The notes: generated by a model from the sequence alone, not told the origin. DNA of 64,000 nt from Aeropyrum sp. (GCA_015521685.1 WANT01000047.1:27278-91277), one strand, 5' to 3'; shown: positions 36,468 to 46,141, counted from the stretch's first letter. Numbers and translations are program-made.

Positions 36468-37363
36468 TCCCTAGCAACCCCCGACAGTCGTCTACCCAGG
36501 CTGATGGCGGCGGATAGGGACTCTTCGCGAGACGCATCTACAGACGCCCAAAACGAGTGTGACCCATCAGGGGAGAGCACTACACCAGTAATCCTTACCA
36601 CGCTACCCAGGTCCTCGGCATACGCACCAATAGGAGTTCTGCACCCTGCTCTAGCCCCCTCAAGAACCCCTTTTTCAGCAAGAGCCACCGCCCACCATTG
36701 AGGCGGCTCAACACCGCTAAGCTTCCTAGCTATAGGCGAATTCTCTCTAGCCACTACAGCTATAAAGCCCTGCCCGGGTGCGGGTGGAAATAGCCTAGGA
36801 TCCAGGGGAGTGTATTCTACGTCGGCTCCGAGCCTTATGAGGCCGGCTTCGCTTGCCAATATTGCGTCGTAGATTCCCTTCTCTAGCTTTGCGAGCCTCG
36901 TGTCGAGGTTGCCTCTCAAATTCTTGACATCGACATTTCTGTTATAGTGTTGAATAAGAGCTTTGCGCCTAGCACTACTAGTCCCTACAATACTCCCTGG
37001 CTTCAACTCCCACGGCTCTACCTTCAACCCACCACCATGTATTAGTGCGTCTCGAGGGCTGGGCCTCGGAGCAATATATACGATTTTCAGTTTTTTGCTG
37101 GGCAGTTTTGTGGGGAGGTCTTTGAGGCTGTGGACACTGACGTCAGCCTTGCCCTTCTCAACAACCCTGTCAACTTCCCTAGTGAAAACTCCTTGAACTC
37201 CGATCTTGTCTAACGGCTTATCAGCCCATATATCTCCAGCACTCTTAACCTTGATTAGTTCCCACTCAATCGTGACTCCTAGGTGTTGCGATAGGCTGTT
37301 GAGCGCATCCTCAACTTGGATCTCACTAAGCTTGCTCCCTCTCGCGGCTACCTTAATCTTCAG
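36458..37363 (-). CDS. hemC: Hydroxymethylbilane synthase with a CTG start
   Basis: Porphobilinogen deaminase, joining four porphobilinogens. The full protein is seen only when read back from the first standard start (TTG, 37027). Upstream come VAARGSKLS, GVFTREVDR and DVSVHSLKDLP, all needed family motifs. The later C in GARAGCRTPIGAY carries the dipyrromethane cofactor. Before KIKVAARGS the frame has only CTG, ACA, GAG, GAT, GGT and AGA, then TAG. CTG at 37363 follows a perfect GAGGTGAT by 6 bases and overlaps the hemL stop as CTGA, exactly like an ATGA junction. CTG is therefore the likely start. Confidence 0.93.
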   Translation of the reverse strand: MKIKVAARGSKLSEIQVEDALNSLSQHLGVTIEWELIKVKSAGDIWADKPLDKIGVQGVFTREVDRVVEKGKADVSVHSLKDLPTKLPSKKLKIVYIAPRPSPRDALIHGGGLKVEPWELKPGSIVGTSSARRKALIQHYNRNVDVKNLRGNLDTRLAKLEKGIYDAILASEAGLIRLGADVEYTPLDPRLFPPAPGQGFIAVVARENSPIARKLSGVEPPQWWAVALAEKGVLEGARAGCRTPIGAYAEDLGSVVRITGVVLSPDGSHSFWASVDASREESLSAAISLGRRLSGVAREWL

Positions 37364-38646
37364 TGTCTCATCACCTCTCTAATTGTAGATCTGAATGCTT
37401 CGACGGTGTTGTCGAGGACCTCGCCCTCGTGTGGGAGCCCGGTGAATATGGCCTCCATGTTGGATGGTGTTATGAATACTCCCTTTGCTAATAGCTTCTC
37501 GTGAATTAACCCATAGAGTTTGTGGTTAGCCCTCCTAGCGTGGGAGGCTTCCTCTACAACATCCACTCCTACATAGAATTGAAGGATGCTTTCGACCCTA
37601 CTCACCGCATAGCTAGTACCAATACTGTCTAAAACCTCCCTCAGATTATCCTCTATAGACTTAGCCGCCTCCCTAGCTATACGATAGACTGGCTCCCTCT
37701 CTAGAACTCTTAAAGTAGCTAGACCAGCCGCCATGGAGAGGGGATGAGCGTTAAAGGTGCCAGCATTGAAGACTCTGCCAGACGGCGTAAGGTTACTCAT
37801 GATCTCCCTAGACGAGACAACGGCTCCTATAGGAAGCCCACCACCTATAATCTTGCCTAGCACTACGATGTCCCCGTACACTCCATAGTATTCCTGAGCA
37901 CCTCCCAACCCTAGCCTAAACCCAGTAACGACCTCGTCAAAGATTAGAAGAGACCCATAACTGCTAGTCAACCTCCTTAGAGCGGTAAGGAATTCTCTCT
38001 TGGGAGGTATGACGCCAGAGTTAGCTATAACTGGCTCGACTATTACCGCGGCGATATCGTTGCCGTAGTTTTCAAACAATTGTTCAAGGCCTGAAACATC
38101 GTTGAACCTCGCGACTAATGTGAGCCTCGATACTGAAGCTGGAATTCCACTACTTGTCGGCACCCCAAAGTGGGTAGCAGCACTGCCCGCAGAGACCAGC
38201 ACGTAGTCGTGGCTACCATGATAGCATCCATCAAACTTGACTATAAGATCGCGGCCTGTGACCCCCCTGGCCAGCCTCACAGCAGTCATAGTAGCTTCGG
38301 TGCCAGAATTCACGAACCTGACCATTCCTCCAGGCTTGACATGCCTCAGGATCTCCCTAGCGAGAGCTACCTCAACGTCGGAGGGAGAGGCGAAAAGCCA
38401 CCCCCTACTTACCTGGTCTGCGATGGCTTTCTCAACCTCCGGATGCCTATGACCCAGAATCAGGGGGCCGTAGGCCAGCACGTAATCCGCCAGCCTAGCG
38501 CCGTCGACTGTGTAGATGTATGCTCCCTCGCTTTTCTCGGCGAAGAAGGGCCACGGCTTCACAGCGCCTCTAATAGGGCTGTTAACTCCACCGGGGAAAA
38601 CTTCCTTAGCCTTCTCGAATAGGCTTCTACTCCTGTCTCCTGACAT
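37360..38646 (-). CDS. hemL: Glutamate-1-semialdehyde 2,1-aminomutase
   Basis: PLP enzyme giving 5-aminolevulinate. Seen: FPGGVNSPIRGAVKPWPFF, FVNSGTEATMTAVRLARG, DEVVTGFRLGLGGAQ and the PLP lysine in VLGKIIGGGLPIGAV. About 428 residues. The frame is open from 38700, but that would overlap hemB. ATG at 38646 (SGDRSRSLFEKAKEVFPGG) has GGTG 7 bases upstream and matches the family N-terminus. Its stop overlaps the CTG start of hemC. Confidence 0.95.
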   Translation of the reverse strand: MSGDRSRSLFEKAKEVFPGGVNSPIRGAVKPWPFFAEKSEGAYIYTVDGARLADYVLAYGPLILGHRHPEVEKAIADQVSRGWLFASPSDVEVALAREILRHVKPGGMVRFVNSGTEATMTAVRLARGVTGRDLIVKFDGCYHGSHDYVLVSAGSAATHFGVPTSSGIPASVSRLTLVARFNDVSGLEQLFENYGNDIAAVIVEPVIANSGVIPPKREFLTALRRLTSSYGSLLIFDEVVTGFRLGLGGAQEYYGVYGDIVVLGKIIGGGLPIGAVVSSREIMSNLTPSGRVFNAGTFNAHPLSMAAGLATLRVLEREPVYRIAREAAKSIEDNLREVLDSIGTSYAVSRVESILQFYVGVDVVEEASHARRANHKLYGLIHEKLLAKGVFITPSNMEAIFTGLPHEGEVLDNTVEAFRSTIREVMRH

Positions 38647-38677
38647 AGAGAACACCGTTTCTAGGCTGGGGCTTAAG

Positions 38678-39730
38678 TTAGAATGGAAGCTTGCCTTCAC
38701 GTAGCTTCTCAGCAGCCTCTATTGCGTGGTACGTTATTATTATGTCGGCTCCGGCCCTCCTGATGCTTGTCAGGACCTCCAGCATAATAAGATCGTGGTC
38801 CACATACCCCTTCTCGGCTGCAGCCTTTACCATGAGATACTCGCCGCTGACGTTGTAAGCTGCTATCGGCATCCAGGGAAGGCTTCGCTTTACCTCTGAG
38901 ATCACGTCGAGATAGCTTAGGGCCGGCTTGACCATAACCATGTCTGCGCCTTCAGCTAGGTCCATGAGGACCTCCTTCACTGCCTCCATCCTATTCCTTG
39001 GGTCCATCTGGTAGCTCCTCCTGTCTCCAAAACGAGGGGCGGAATCCATAACGTCCCTGAATGGCCCGTAGAAGGCGCTAGCATACTTGGCACTATAGCT
39101 GAGTATGCCCACCTCAGTGAAGCCTCTTGAATCCAGGGCTTCTCTAATAGCCTTGACCTGACCGTCCATCATTCCCGAGGGGGCTACGAAGTCCGCGCCA
39201 GCCTCGGCAAGACTCACAGAAGACTCTGCGTAAGCCTTTATAGTCTCGTCGTTATCTATCATTACACCTCTAGGGCTGCTCTTAGGATAGCCGCAATGCC
39301 CGTGGTCTGTGTACCCACAGAGGCAGACGTCGCTGAAGATAACGGGCTCCCACCCCAGCTCACTGCGCACGAACCTTATAGCTCTCTGGATAGGACCGGT
39401 AGGGCTCCAGGACTGGGTACCCTTGAAGTCTTTCGTGCTTGGGGTTCCGAAGAGTAGAAAGCCCTTTACTCCAAGCTCCATAGCTCTTGCTATCAGCTTT
39501 ATGAGCTCGGCTGACTCTGTGGGATACTTCATGTGGCCTGGCAGGCTTGGCAGGGGTTTGGGGCTCTTGAGACCGTTTTCGACGAAGATGGGGAGTATGA
39601 AGTGCGAGGGATCGAGGCTGGTTTCAGAAACTAGATCCCTAACGTGTGGATGTAGCCTGAGCCGCCTGGGTCTATTAAGAGGAAACGCAGGTATTGGATG
39701 TAGGGCTTCCAGCTGGCGAGGTCTGCTCAT
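38678..39730 (-). CDS. hemB: Porphobilinogen synthase (delta-aminolevulinate dehydratase)
   Basis: Condenses two aminolevulinates. Metal site cysteines in DVCLCGYTDHGHCGY, active lysines in PSGMMDGQVKAI and VMVKPALSYLD. About 350 residues from the ATG at 39730 (SRPRQLEALHPIPAF); the frame is open to 39808 but the extra 26 residues do not look family-like. First gene of the heme operon, 31 bases before hemL. TATA-like CTGTATATATATGAC at 39811-39825 gives a transcript start near 39793. Confidence 0.95.
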   Translation of the reverse strand: MSRPRQLEALHPIPAFPLNRPRRLRLHPHVRDLVSETSLDPSHFILPIFVENGLKSPKPLPSLPGHMKYPTESAELIKLIARAMELGVKGFLLFGTPSTKDFKGTQSWSPTGPIQRAIRFVRSELGWEPVIFSDVCLCGYTDHGHCGYPKSSPRGVMIDNDETIKAYAESSVSLAEAGADFVAPSGMMDGQVKAIREALDSRGFTEVGILSYSAKYASAFYGPFRDVMDSAPRFGDRRSYQMDPRNRMEAVKEVLMDLAEGADMVMVKPALSYLDVISEVKRSLPWMPIAAYNVSGEYLMVKAAAEKGYVDHDLIMLEVLTSIRRAGADIIITYHAIEAAEKLREGKLPF

Positions 39731-39810
39731 AGGGCTGGCCCCCTTTGGTCTAGTATCTTGAGGCTGGCTCACGATATCCTCGGGTGGATACTTGTCTATA
39801 CATATCATTT

Positions 39811-39825
39811 AGTCATATATATACA
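39811..39825 (-). promoter_or_regulatory. TATA box of the heme operon
   Basis: CTGTATATATATGAC on the minus strand, about 80 bases before the hemB ATG, with the expected start of transcription about 25 bases downstream. Inferred. Confidence 0.45.
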
Positions 39826-39996
39826 GTAAATATCCTTTGATCGTGAACACACCATAACCCCAAATCGCATGAGTTTACAGAAAAGACCTGTGGGATGGCG
39901 GAAAAATTCTAGGACTAGAGGCTGAAAGATTGAGGACCACATTTAACTCTAATAGCTGAGCTGGTGAGTATGATTAGTTTGGGAGGTAGGAGCTGA

Positions 39997-41460
39997 TTGG
40001 GCGAGATCCTGCTGAGCGAAGGTGAATACAGGATTTTAAAGAAGATTGCCGAATCCGGGTTCAAGGAGGGTACTATTGATGAGGCTGCCAAGGCTCTCGG
40101 GATTGAGAAGAGTACGTTGGCAAGCTTGTCAGTATTGCTTGCGGAGAAGGGGTTGCTGGAGGTCGAGGAGCATGAGTACGAGGAGCTGAGCCTAACTCAT
40201 AGGGGTATTGAGGCGCTAGAGTCTGGTTTGCCGGAGGAGAAGCTCTTAGAGTATGTTGTAAGGCGTGGCGGTAGGGCGAGTCTCAAAGAGTTGAGGGAGG
40301 CTCTGGGGAGCGAGGCGGGTATAGCGATAGGCCAGGCTAAGAAAAGGGGTATAGTTGAGGTATCCAGCGGGGAGGTATTTCTGAAGCTAAGCCCTGAGGA
40401 GGCGAAGCGGGCCTTACGAGAGTTGAGGGAGGCTCTAGAATCGGTATCTGTAGGGAGGAAGCCGCGGGCCGAAATCCTATCTGAACTCCTCTCCAGAGGG
40501 CTAGCTAGAAAGGTAAAGAAAAGGATAGTAAGGATTAGGGCGCCAGACGACGTGAAGTCCATAATCAAGCGTTCCAAGGTGGAGATATCAAAACTCACAC
40601 ACCAGATGCTGAAAAGCGGGGAGTGGAGGGGCTTTTCGTTCAGGCCCTATAACGTTAGGGCCAGCCCGCCCAGGGTTCTACCAGCTAGGAGGCACTTCCT
40701 CAGCGAGTTTATAGACTATCTCAGGGACGTCATGAGGGATCTAGGCTTCACAGAGGTTAGAGGGCCGCTCGTGGAGCTGGAGCTGTTCAATTTCGACATG
40801 CTCTTCCAAGCCCAAGACCATCCTGCACGCGAAATACATGATAGCCTCTGGATAAGGAAGCCTAGGAGAGGTGATCTCTCGGGGTATGGAGAGCTGGTTG
40901 AGAGGGTGGGAGAGGTTCACAGGAGGGGGTGGGGGTACGAGTGGAGTTCGGAGGTTGCTTCACGCTACGTATTGAGAAGCCAGACTACTGCTGTGTCGGC
41001 CCGCATCCTGGCACTCAAGCCCGAGCCCCCTGCCCGGTATTTCACCGTAGGTAAGGTATTTAGGAGTGATGCGGTGGGGCCTACTAGGTTGCCTGAGTTC
41101 CACCAGCTCGATGGAATTGAGGGGGACAGTAGCTATACGTTTAGAGAGCTTCTAGGGCGTCTTGAGGAGATAGCGTCTATGCTAGGTTTGAAGCTCAGGT
41201 TTAAGCCAGCCTACTTCCCGTTCACAGAGCCCAGTGTTGAGGGATACGTTAGGCTGCCTAACGGGAAGTGGCTTGAACTCTTCGGCGCGGGGATGTTCAG
41301 GCCCGAGGTCCTGGAGGCAGCTGGGGTTGACTACCCTGTAGGTGCTTGGGGTTTCGGTATTGAGAGGCTTGCTATGGCCTACTATGGGGTGGGTGATATA
41401 AGGAAGCTATACACGAGGGATATTGACGAGATTAGGGCTATGAGGATGAGGTGGTTCTGA
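39997..41460 (+). CDS. pheS: Phenylalanyl-tRNA synthetase alpha subunit
   Basis: Class II synthetase catalytic subunit. N-terminal winged-helix domains (about residues 1-150) are typical of archaeal/eukaryal PheRS. Motif 2 region FTVGKVFRSDAVGPTRLPEFHQLDG, motif 3 region WGFGIERLAMAYYGV. 487 residues. TTG start with GGGAGGTAGGAG about 9-12 bases upstream. Forms an alpha2-beta2 enzyme with the next gene, whose ATG overlaps its stop (TGATG). Confidence 0.96.
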   Translation: MGEILLSEGEYRILKKIAESGFKEGTIDEAAKALGIEKSTLASLSVLLAEKGLLEVEEHEYEELSLTHRGIEALESGLPEEKLLEYVVRRGGRASLKELREALGSEAGIAIGQAKKRGIVEVSSGEVFLKLSPEEAKRALRELREALESVSVGRKPRAEILSELLSRGLARKVKKRIVRIRAPDDVKSIIKRSKVEISKLTHQMLKSGEWRGFSFRPYNVRASPPRVLPARRHFLSEFIDYLRDVMRDLGFTEVRGPLVELELFNFDMLFQAQDHPAREIHDSLWIRKPRRGDLSGYGELVERVGEVHRRGWGYEWSSEVASRYVLRSQTTAVSARILALKPEPPARYFTVGKVFRSDAVGPTRLPEFHQLDGIEGDSSYTFRELLGRLEEIASMLGLKLRFKPAYFPFTEPSVEGYVRLPNGKWLELFGAGMFRPEVLEAAGVDYPVGAWGFGIERLAMAYYGVGDIRKLYTRDIDEIRAMRMRWF

Positions 41461-43118
41461 TGCCTGTTATCAGGGTTAGGGTGGAGAGGCTCTCTAGGCT
41501 TACAGGTCTAGATTTGGGAGAGTTGGAGGAGGCGTTATTCAGGCTTAAATGCGAGACTGAGGTTTCTGATGGAGGAGAGTATATCGAGGTCGAGGTGAAT
41601 CCTGACAGGCCTGATATGTATATTGCTGAGGGGATAGCGAGGGCTGTCAAGGGTATTATAGGAGCTGAGAAGGGTTGGGAGCCTATACCCCTAGGGGATA
41701 GCGGTGTTAGGCTTGTGGCGGATAGGGTTCCCTCAAGACCTATCATAGCAGCTGCTGTGGTCTATGGAGTCGACATAGACGAGGAGTATTTGGAAGAACT
41801 GATCCAATTCCAGGAAAAGCTGCATGAGTCTGTGGGGAGGCGGAGAGTTAAAGTTGCAATAGGTTTCCATGACTTGTCGAAACTGCCCTCAAGGGAGGTG
41901 AGATACACCGAACTCGGGCTGGACACTGTTATGAGGCCTCTAGGATATAGTGGGGAGAGCATGCCGTTCAGCCAGTTCCTAGTTAGCGATGAGAAGGGGC
42001 AGCTCTACGGCTCTATCTCGCTAGACAGGGATAAGAGTTCGCACCCGTTTCTCGTATCTGGTGGCGAGGTGATAGCGGCACCTCCCGTCATAAACTCAGA
42101 GGTCACAAGGGTTGAGCCGGGAACCCGGGATCTATTTATAGATGTGACGGGGACACGGCCCGACGCTGTGGCCAAGACCCTAGATATTATTGTCTCAAAC
42201 CTGGCGGAGAGACGAGGGGCTAGAGTAGGAAAGGTGTCTATCGAGGGGCCCGGAGCAGTTTGGAGCAGGACGCCACTACTGGAGGAGGGGAGCTTCGAGC
42301 TTAGTGTGGGAGATGTAGAGAGGGTGCTAGGGGTCTCCTATAGTGTTGAAGAGGTTTCTACACACTTAGAGAGGATGAGGCATAGGGCCACACCTAGAGA
42401 TGATAGAGTGGTTGATGTTAGGGTCCCGCCATTCCGGGCTGATGTAATTGGTGTTATAGATCTCATAGAGGATGTGGCTATATCTGTAGGGTATGAAGCA
42501 CTGGGGCCCAGATGGCCTGGGAAGTTCCACGGCGGCAGCCTATCATGGGAGACCAGGGTTTATAGGGGTGTCAGGGATCTCCTAGTCGGGCTAGGGTTTA
42601 CCGAGACAGTCCAGCTTATATTAACCAGCCCGAGGATGGTTGAGATCGCGGGTATGAAGGACTATTCTGTAGAGGTACTTAACCCAGTGCAGCAGGAGTA
42701 CAGTGTTCTAAGGCCAACTCTGTTGTTAACGATACTGCTGACTCTGAAGGAGAATCAGCATAGGAAGAAGCCCGTGAGGATATTCGAGGCGGGCCAGGCA
42801 GTCTACCTCGATGGGGGTACCCCAAAAGACGACCTCAGGCTAGCACTAGCCGTTCTCTCCGACGAGGCAGGATTCGAGGATGTACAGGCCCCTCTATACT
42901 CAATCCTGGATATCCTTGGAGTTGATTACTCCGTGGATGAGGCTAGGCATCCAATGATGATGGAAGGCAGGACTGCAATTCTTAAGTCTGGAGGCGAGGT
43001 CCTCGGCCTGCTAGGCGAGGTTCGCCCCGAAGTCCTTGAAGCTGTAGGCATAGAATACCCAGTGGCGGCGGCTGAGATATCCCTAGAGGTGCTATCTAGA
43101 TGGACGTCCAGGACCTGA
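41460..43118 (+). CDS. pheT: Phenylalanyl-tRNA synthetase beta subunit
   Basis: Archaeal-type beta subunit of about 552 residues with B3/B4 editing domain (ILKCETEV-like N-terminal part and INSEVTRVEPGTRDLFIDVTGT), B5 domain (PPFRADVIGVIDLIEDVAI) and catalytic-like core (FTETVQLILTS...NPVQQEYSVLRPTLL). The frame opens at GTG 41451, but the ATG at 41460 overlaps the pheS stop and fits. Ends 19 bases inside the next gene. Editing of Tyr-tRNA-Phe is expected from the B3/B4 domain. Confidence 0.95.
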   Translation: MPVIRVRVERLSRLTGLDLGELEEALFRLKCETEVSDGGEYIEVEVNPDRPDMYIAEGIARAVKGIIGAEKGWEPIPLGDSGVRLVADRVPSRPIIAAAVVYGVDIDEEYLEELIQFQEKLHESVGRRRVKVAIGFHDLSKLPSREVRYTELGLDTVMRPLGYSGESMPFSQFLVSDEKGQLYGSISLDRDKSSHPFLVSGGEVIAAPPVINSEVTRVEPGTRDLFIDVTGTRPDAVAKTLDIIVSNLAERRGARVGKVSIEGPGAVWSRTPLLEEGSFELSVGDVERVLGVSYSVEEVSTHLERMRHRATPRDDRVVDVRVPPFRADVIGVIDLIEDVAISVGYEALGPRWPGKFHGGSLSWETRVYRGVRDLLVGLGFTETVQLILTSPRMVEIAGMKDYSVEVLNPVQQEYSVLRPTLLLTILLTLKENQHRKKPVRIFEAGQAVYLDGGTPKDDLRLALAVLSDEAGFEDVQAPLYSILDILGVDYSVDEARHPMMMEGRTAILKSGGEVLGLLGEVRPEVLEAVGIEYPVAAAEISLEVLSRWTSRT

Positions 43119-43936
43119 CTCCCGACAAGCCGCTTTACTTGGAGAGGGTAGGCTTTAGGGGTGTTAGAAAAAGGGCTGTGCTGGAGTCACCAGAAGGCCC
43201 CTTAGCGCTTGATTTGGAGCTTGACGCTTATGTCGATCTAGAACCTTCAAAGAGGGGAGTCCATCTCTCGCGTAATATCGAGGCGATCGAGTCTGTGATT
43301 TCTGATAGGAGGGCTAGGAGCATTGAGGACCTGCTGAGAAAGATAGGCAGGGAGTTATTGGAGAGGCACTCCTACGCAGCGAAATCCTCCGTCGTGGCAA
43401 AGACTTTGTACTACGTCAAGGTCGAGTGGCTCCATGGCCTAGCCAGCAGGGAGCCTGTTGATGTTGAGGTAGAGGTCTCGGTGACTAGGGGCGGAGAGGA
43501 GCTCTGGAGGGTTTCTGTAGAGGCTAGAGGCATGACAGTCTGCCCCAGCGCTCGGCAGACCATAGCGGAGATTAAGGGGTTGGATCCTGAGCTAGCGCCT
43601 TCGCACAGCCAGAAGGCTGTGCTCAGGGGGACAGTCACGACGAGGAGAGTTATGGTGCGGATCGAGGACCTCGCCAGGGAGCTTTTTTCAAGTTTTTCAG
43701 CGCCGACTATAACCCTGCTGAAGAAAAGGCATGAGGCCGGCCTAATACTTGCTGCATTCTCCAAGCCGATGTTCGTAGAGGATATAGTCCGGGAAGCGGC
43801 ATGGAGGATAGCCAACATACCCTACATGCCGGAAGACGCTATTATTGAGGTCGAGGCCCTCAGCTTTGAGAGCATACACCCACACGACCTCTCGGCATAC
43901 CTCCGTGCTAGGGCCTCCGAGGTGCGGGCAAGATGA
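43100..43936 (+). CDS. mptA: GTP cyclohydrolase, MptA/FolE2 type
   Basis: Iron or zinc enzyme opening GTP for pterins (MptA, methanopterin-type) or for preQ0/archaeosine. Motifs: KRGVHLSRNIE with metal His, ARGMTVCPSARQTIAE with metal Cys, APSHSQKAVLRG, and FVEDIVREAAW and EVEALSFESIHPHD at the end. 278 residues. Overlaps pheT by 19 bases and the next gene by 4 (ATGA). Two further pterin-linked genes lie at 51.1-52.4 kb, which supports a pterin product. Confidence 0.88.
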   Translation: MDVQDLTPDKPLYLERVGFRGVRKRAVLESPEGPLALDLELDAYVDLEPSKRGVHLSRNIEAIESVISDRRARSIEDLLRKIGRELLERHSYAAKSSVVAKTLYYVKVEWLHGLASREPVDVEVEVSVTRGGEELWRVSVEARGMTVCPSARQTIAEIKGLDPELAPSHSQKAVLRGTVTTRRVMVRIEDLARELFSSFSAPTITLLKKRHEAGLILAAFSKPMFVEDIVREAAWRIANIPYMPEDAIIEVEALSFESIHPHDLSAYLRARASEVRAR

Positions 43937-45222
43937 GTATGGCAAGTGGGGGATGCCCAGAGGATTTGAGTGGGAAGTTGGCTTCCAAACCATGGTTTTG
44001 GGGCTGCAGAAGCTACTCCTGTAGCCAGCTAGATGGCGAGACGGCTCTAGTTAGGGGGATGGGCTGCGAGGAGCCCCTCCACAGCCTTCTATACAAGTCT
44101 GATCTCGAGCCTGAGAGCGACGCTTCTTTTCTGGGTAGTATACTGCTGAGGGGGGGCCTACCAGGTCTTAGTGTGGAGTGCAAGCATGGCGGATTCGACG
44201 TTATAGAGGCATCTCTAGAGTGGGCTGGGCCGAGGACCTCCGTTGTCAGGGCCAGGACGAGGCCTCTAGGGGATCTTTCAATCAAGGTGTATAAGAGGCC
44301 CCCGCCCGCTGACCGCGAGTGGATGATGCTGGACTACCTCTCGAGCATTTCTCTCCCGATAATTCCTCGGCCTTTATGCAGGGCTTTGCTGTCAGGTTCT
44401 CCGTACCTGATCGTTACAGAATATGTTAATGGAGTTACAGCGGCTACACTATTCATAGATGCCGCTATAAACACTTTGAGGTATGGGAGGCCCATCATAC
44501 CGAGCATAGCGTCATCTGTGGGGAGAGCGACTGCGATTCTGCATGCATCCATGTTTAAATGCAGCTATGATTGGTGCAAGCCTAGGAGACCTTCTCATGG
44601 AGAGATATCAGGATGGGTGGAGAGACTCAAGAAGAGATCGATAATCTCTGCCAGCCTGTCCAAGAACTTGGCTAGGGAAGAGCGGAAGATCGTTAATGAG
44701 GCAGCAGCAGCCCTGAAGGAGTTATCAGAGCTGGTTTGGCCAGCTCTAGGCGAGGGCTTGCTGGTACAAACACATGGAGACCTTCACCTCTACCAAATTT
44801 ACGTTACTGGCGATGGTAGGACGGTATTGACGGATTTTGAAGGCGAGCCGTCTAGGGATCCAGCCTCGCCCATGGAGCTAGAGCACCCGGAACGGGATTT
44901 GGCAGCTATATCGAGAAGTATAGACTACGCCTCAATTATAGCCGCCCAAACCTCCAGCGGCATCGACCTCTGGGAGGCTATAGACATAGCGAGGGAGAGG
45001 CTGGGAGGGTGGGTAGAAGAGTCATTCAAGGCTGTGTTGGATGGGTATAGAGATGCTATTTCGTCTTCGGGACTCGAGGACCTCGAGCCCTCCCAAGACA
45101 GGGTCAGGTTCTGGCTAGTAGAGAGGGCTAGCTACGAACTTGTATATGAGCTAAGATATAGGACAGGCTATCATCTTATACCAGCAACCGCGTTGCTGCA
45201 TATGCAGGAGACGCTGGGCTGA
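43933..45222 (+). CDS. Maltokinase-like sugar kinase (APH fold)
   Basis: Kinase-like fold of the aminoglycoside phosphotransferase superfamily. Catalytic loop QTHGDLHLYQIY (H281, D283) and metal motif TDFEGEP (D301) followed by ERDLAAISRSIDYAS match bacterial maltokinases (Mak), which phosphorylate maltose to maltose-1-phosphate. N-terminal ~130 residues form the cap seen in Mak. 429 residues. Overlaps mptA by 4 bases. No trehalose synthase or maltosyltransferase lies nearby, so the sugar is uncertain. Confidence 0.7.
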   Translation: MSMASGGCPEDLSGKLASKPWFWGCRSYSCSQLDGETALVRGMGCEEPLHSLLYKSDLEPESDASFLGSILLRGGLPGLSVECKHGGFDVIEASLEWAGPRTSVVRARTRPLGDLSIKVYKRPPPADREWMMLDYLSSISLPIIPRPLCRALLSGSPYLIVTEYVNGVTAATLFIDAAINTLRYGRPIIPSIASSVGRATAILHASMFKCSYDWCKPRRPSHGEISGWVERLKKRSIISASLSKNLAREERKIVNEAAAALKELSELVWPALGEGLLVQTHGDLHLYQIYVTGDGRTVLTDFEGEPSRDPASPMELEHPERDLAAISRSIDYASIIAAQTSSGIDLWEAIDIARERLGGWVEESFKAVLDGYRDAISSSGLEDLEPSQDRVRFWLVERASYELVYELRYRTGYHLIPATALLHMQETLG

Positions 45223-45259
45223 TCCTCAACATAGAGATATTGAAGGGTGGAGTGTAGCT

Positions 45260-46141
45260 GTGCTAGTTCCGAGACTTGTTCACAAGAGGCTCCACCCTGA
45301 GGGCCATCGCATAGTTGAGGTGATGACTATCTCGGGGAGCCAGGTATTCAAGCTAGAAACCTATAGTCTCGAGTTTGAGGGTGTAATAGCAAATAGCCCG
45401 CCTACGCCTGATGCTGTCCTAATTAAGAGGGGGCAGGAGGTCTCCATATCTCCGGAGCCTTGGAGTGAGTATTGTAGATGGCACAGTGGTCCTCTAGATA
45501 GGAGGGACGATCCACTGCATAGAATATACTGCACCCAAAACGCACGAGGGTACTGTAGGCAGCATAGGAGGAGCCCCAGGTTCCTCTATGACGAGTGCTT
45601 CAGTGGAGGATCTAGGGGTCTGCAAGCCTGCAGGGCCCTGGACGAGGAGTTGAAAGCCGAGTATGCAGTATACCTAGCAGGATTCCCAAGCCAGGGAGGC
45701 CTTAGTGTCAAGGTAGGTGTAACTAGGAGGTTCAGGCTACTGGACCGCATTTCTGAGCAGCCTCACATCGCTGCCACTGTAGTGGCGGTGCTAGACAGCG
45801 CATACAGAGCTCGTAGGCTAGAGCTAGAGATATACAAGCGCGGGCTGGCTAGGCAGGCTACTCGCAAGTCTGGCATCCTGAGAGGATTAAGGCGGCTCGA
45901 GACTATTGTCACGCTGGCTAGTGCTGCAGAAAAGGCGTCCACACTGGCGGGCACAGGCTGGGATGGAAGGCTATTCTCGGTGAGCCCACCAGCGGACTTG
46001 AGAGAACCAGGTCGGCCTCCTACTGGGAGTAGGGTTGTGTTGCACAGCTACTGGGGCGGCCTTCTGGGAGTCCTATCTTCTGGCAGGCTCCTCTGGTTCA
46101 GAGCCACGGATTTGATGCATAGATCATCGCTTCTCCTCTAG
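45260..46141 (+). CDS. DUF2797 family protein (cysteine/histidine-rich, GIY-YIG-like)
   Basis: Zinc-type motif YCRWHSGPL...DDPLHRIYCTQNARGYCRQH is followed by AEYAVYLAGFPSQGGLSVKVGVTRRFRLLDRISEQ, which has the spacing of a GIY-YIG-like core (Y-x-A-G ... K-V-G-V-T). This order is that of archaeal DUF2797 proteins. Nucleic-acid binding or cleavage may be inferred but not shown. 293 residues. Its end overlaps the convergent membrane-protein gene by 18 bases. Confidence 0.72.
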   Translation: MLVPRLVHKRLHPEGHRIVEVMTISGSQVFKLETYSLEFEGVIANSPPTPDAVLIKRGQEVSISPEPWSEYCRWHSGPLDRRDDPLHRIYCTQNARGYCRQHRRSPRFLYDECFSGGSRGLQACRALDEELKAEYAVYLAGFPSQGGLSVKVGVTRRFRLLDRISEQPHIAATVVAVLDSAYRARRLELEIYKRGLARQATRKSGILRGLRRLETIVTLASAAEKASTLAGTGWDGRLFSVSPPADLREPGRPPTGSRVVLHSYWGGLLGVLSSGRLLWFRATDLMHRSSLLL

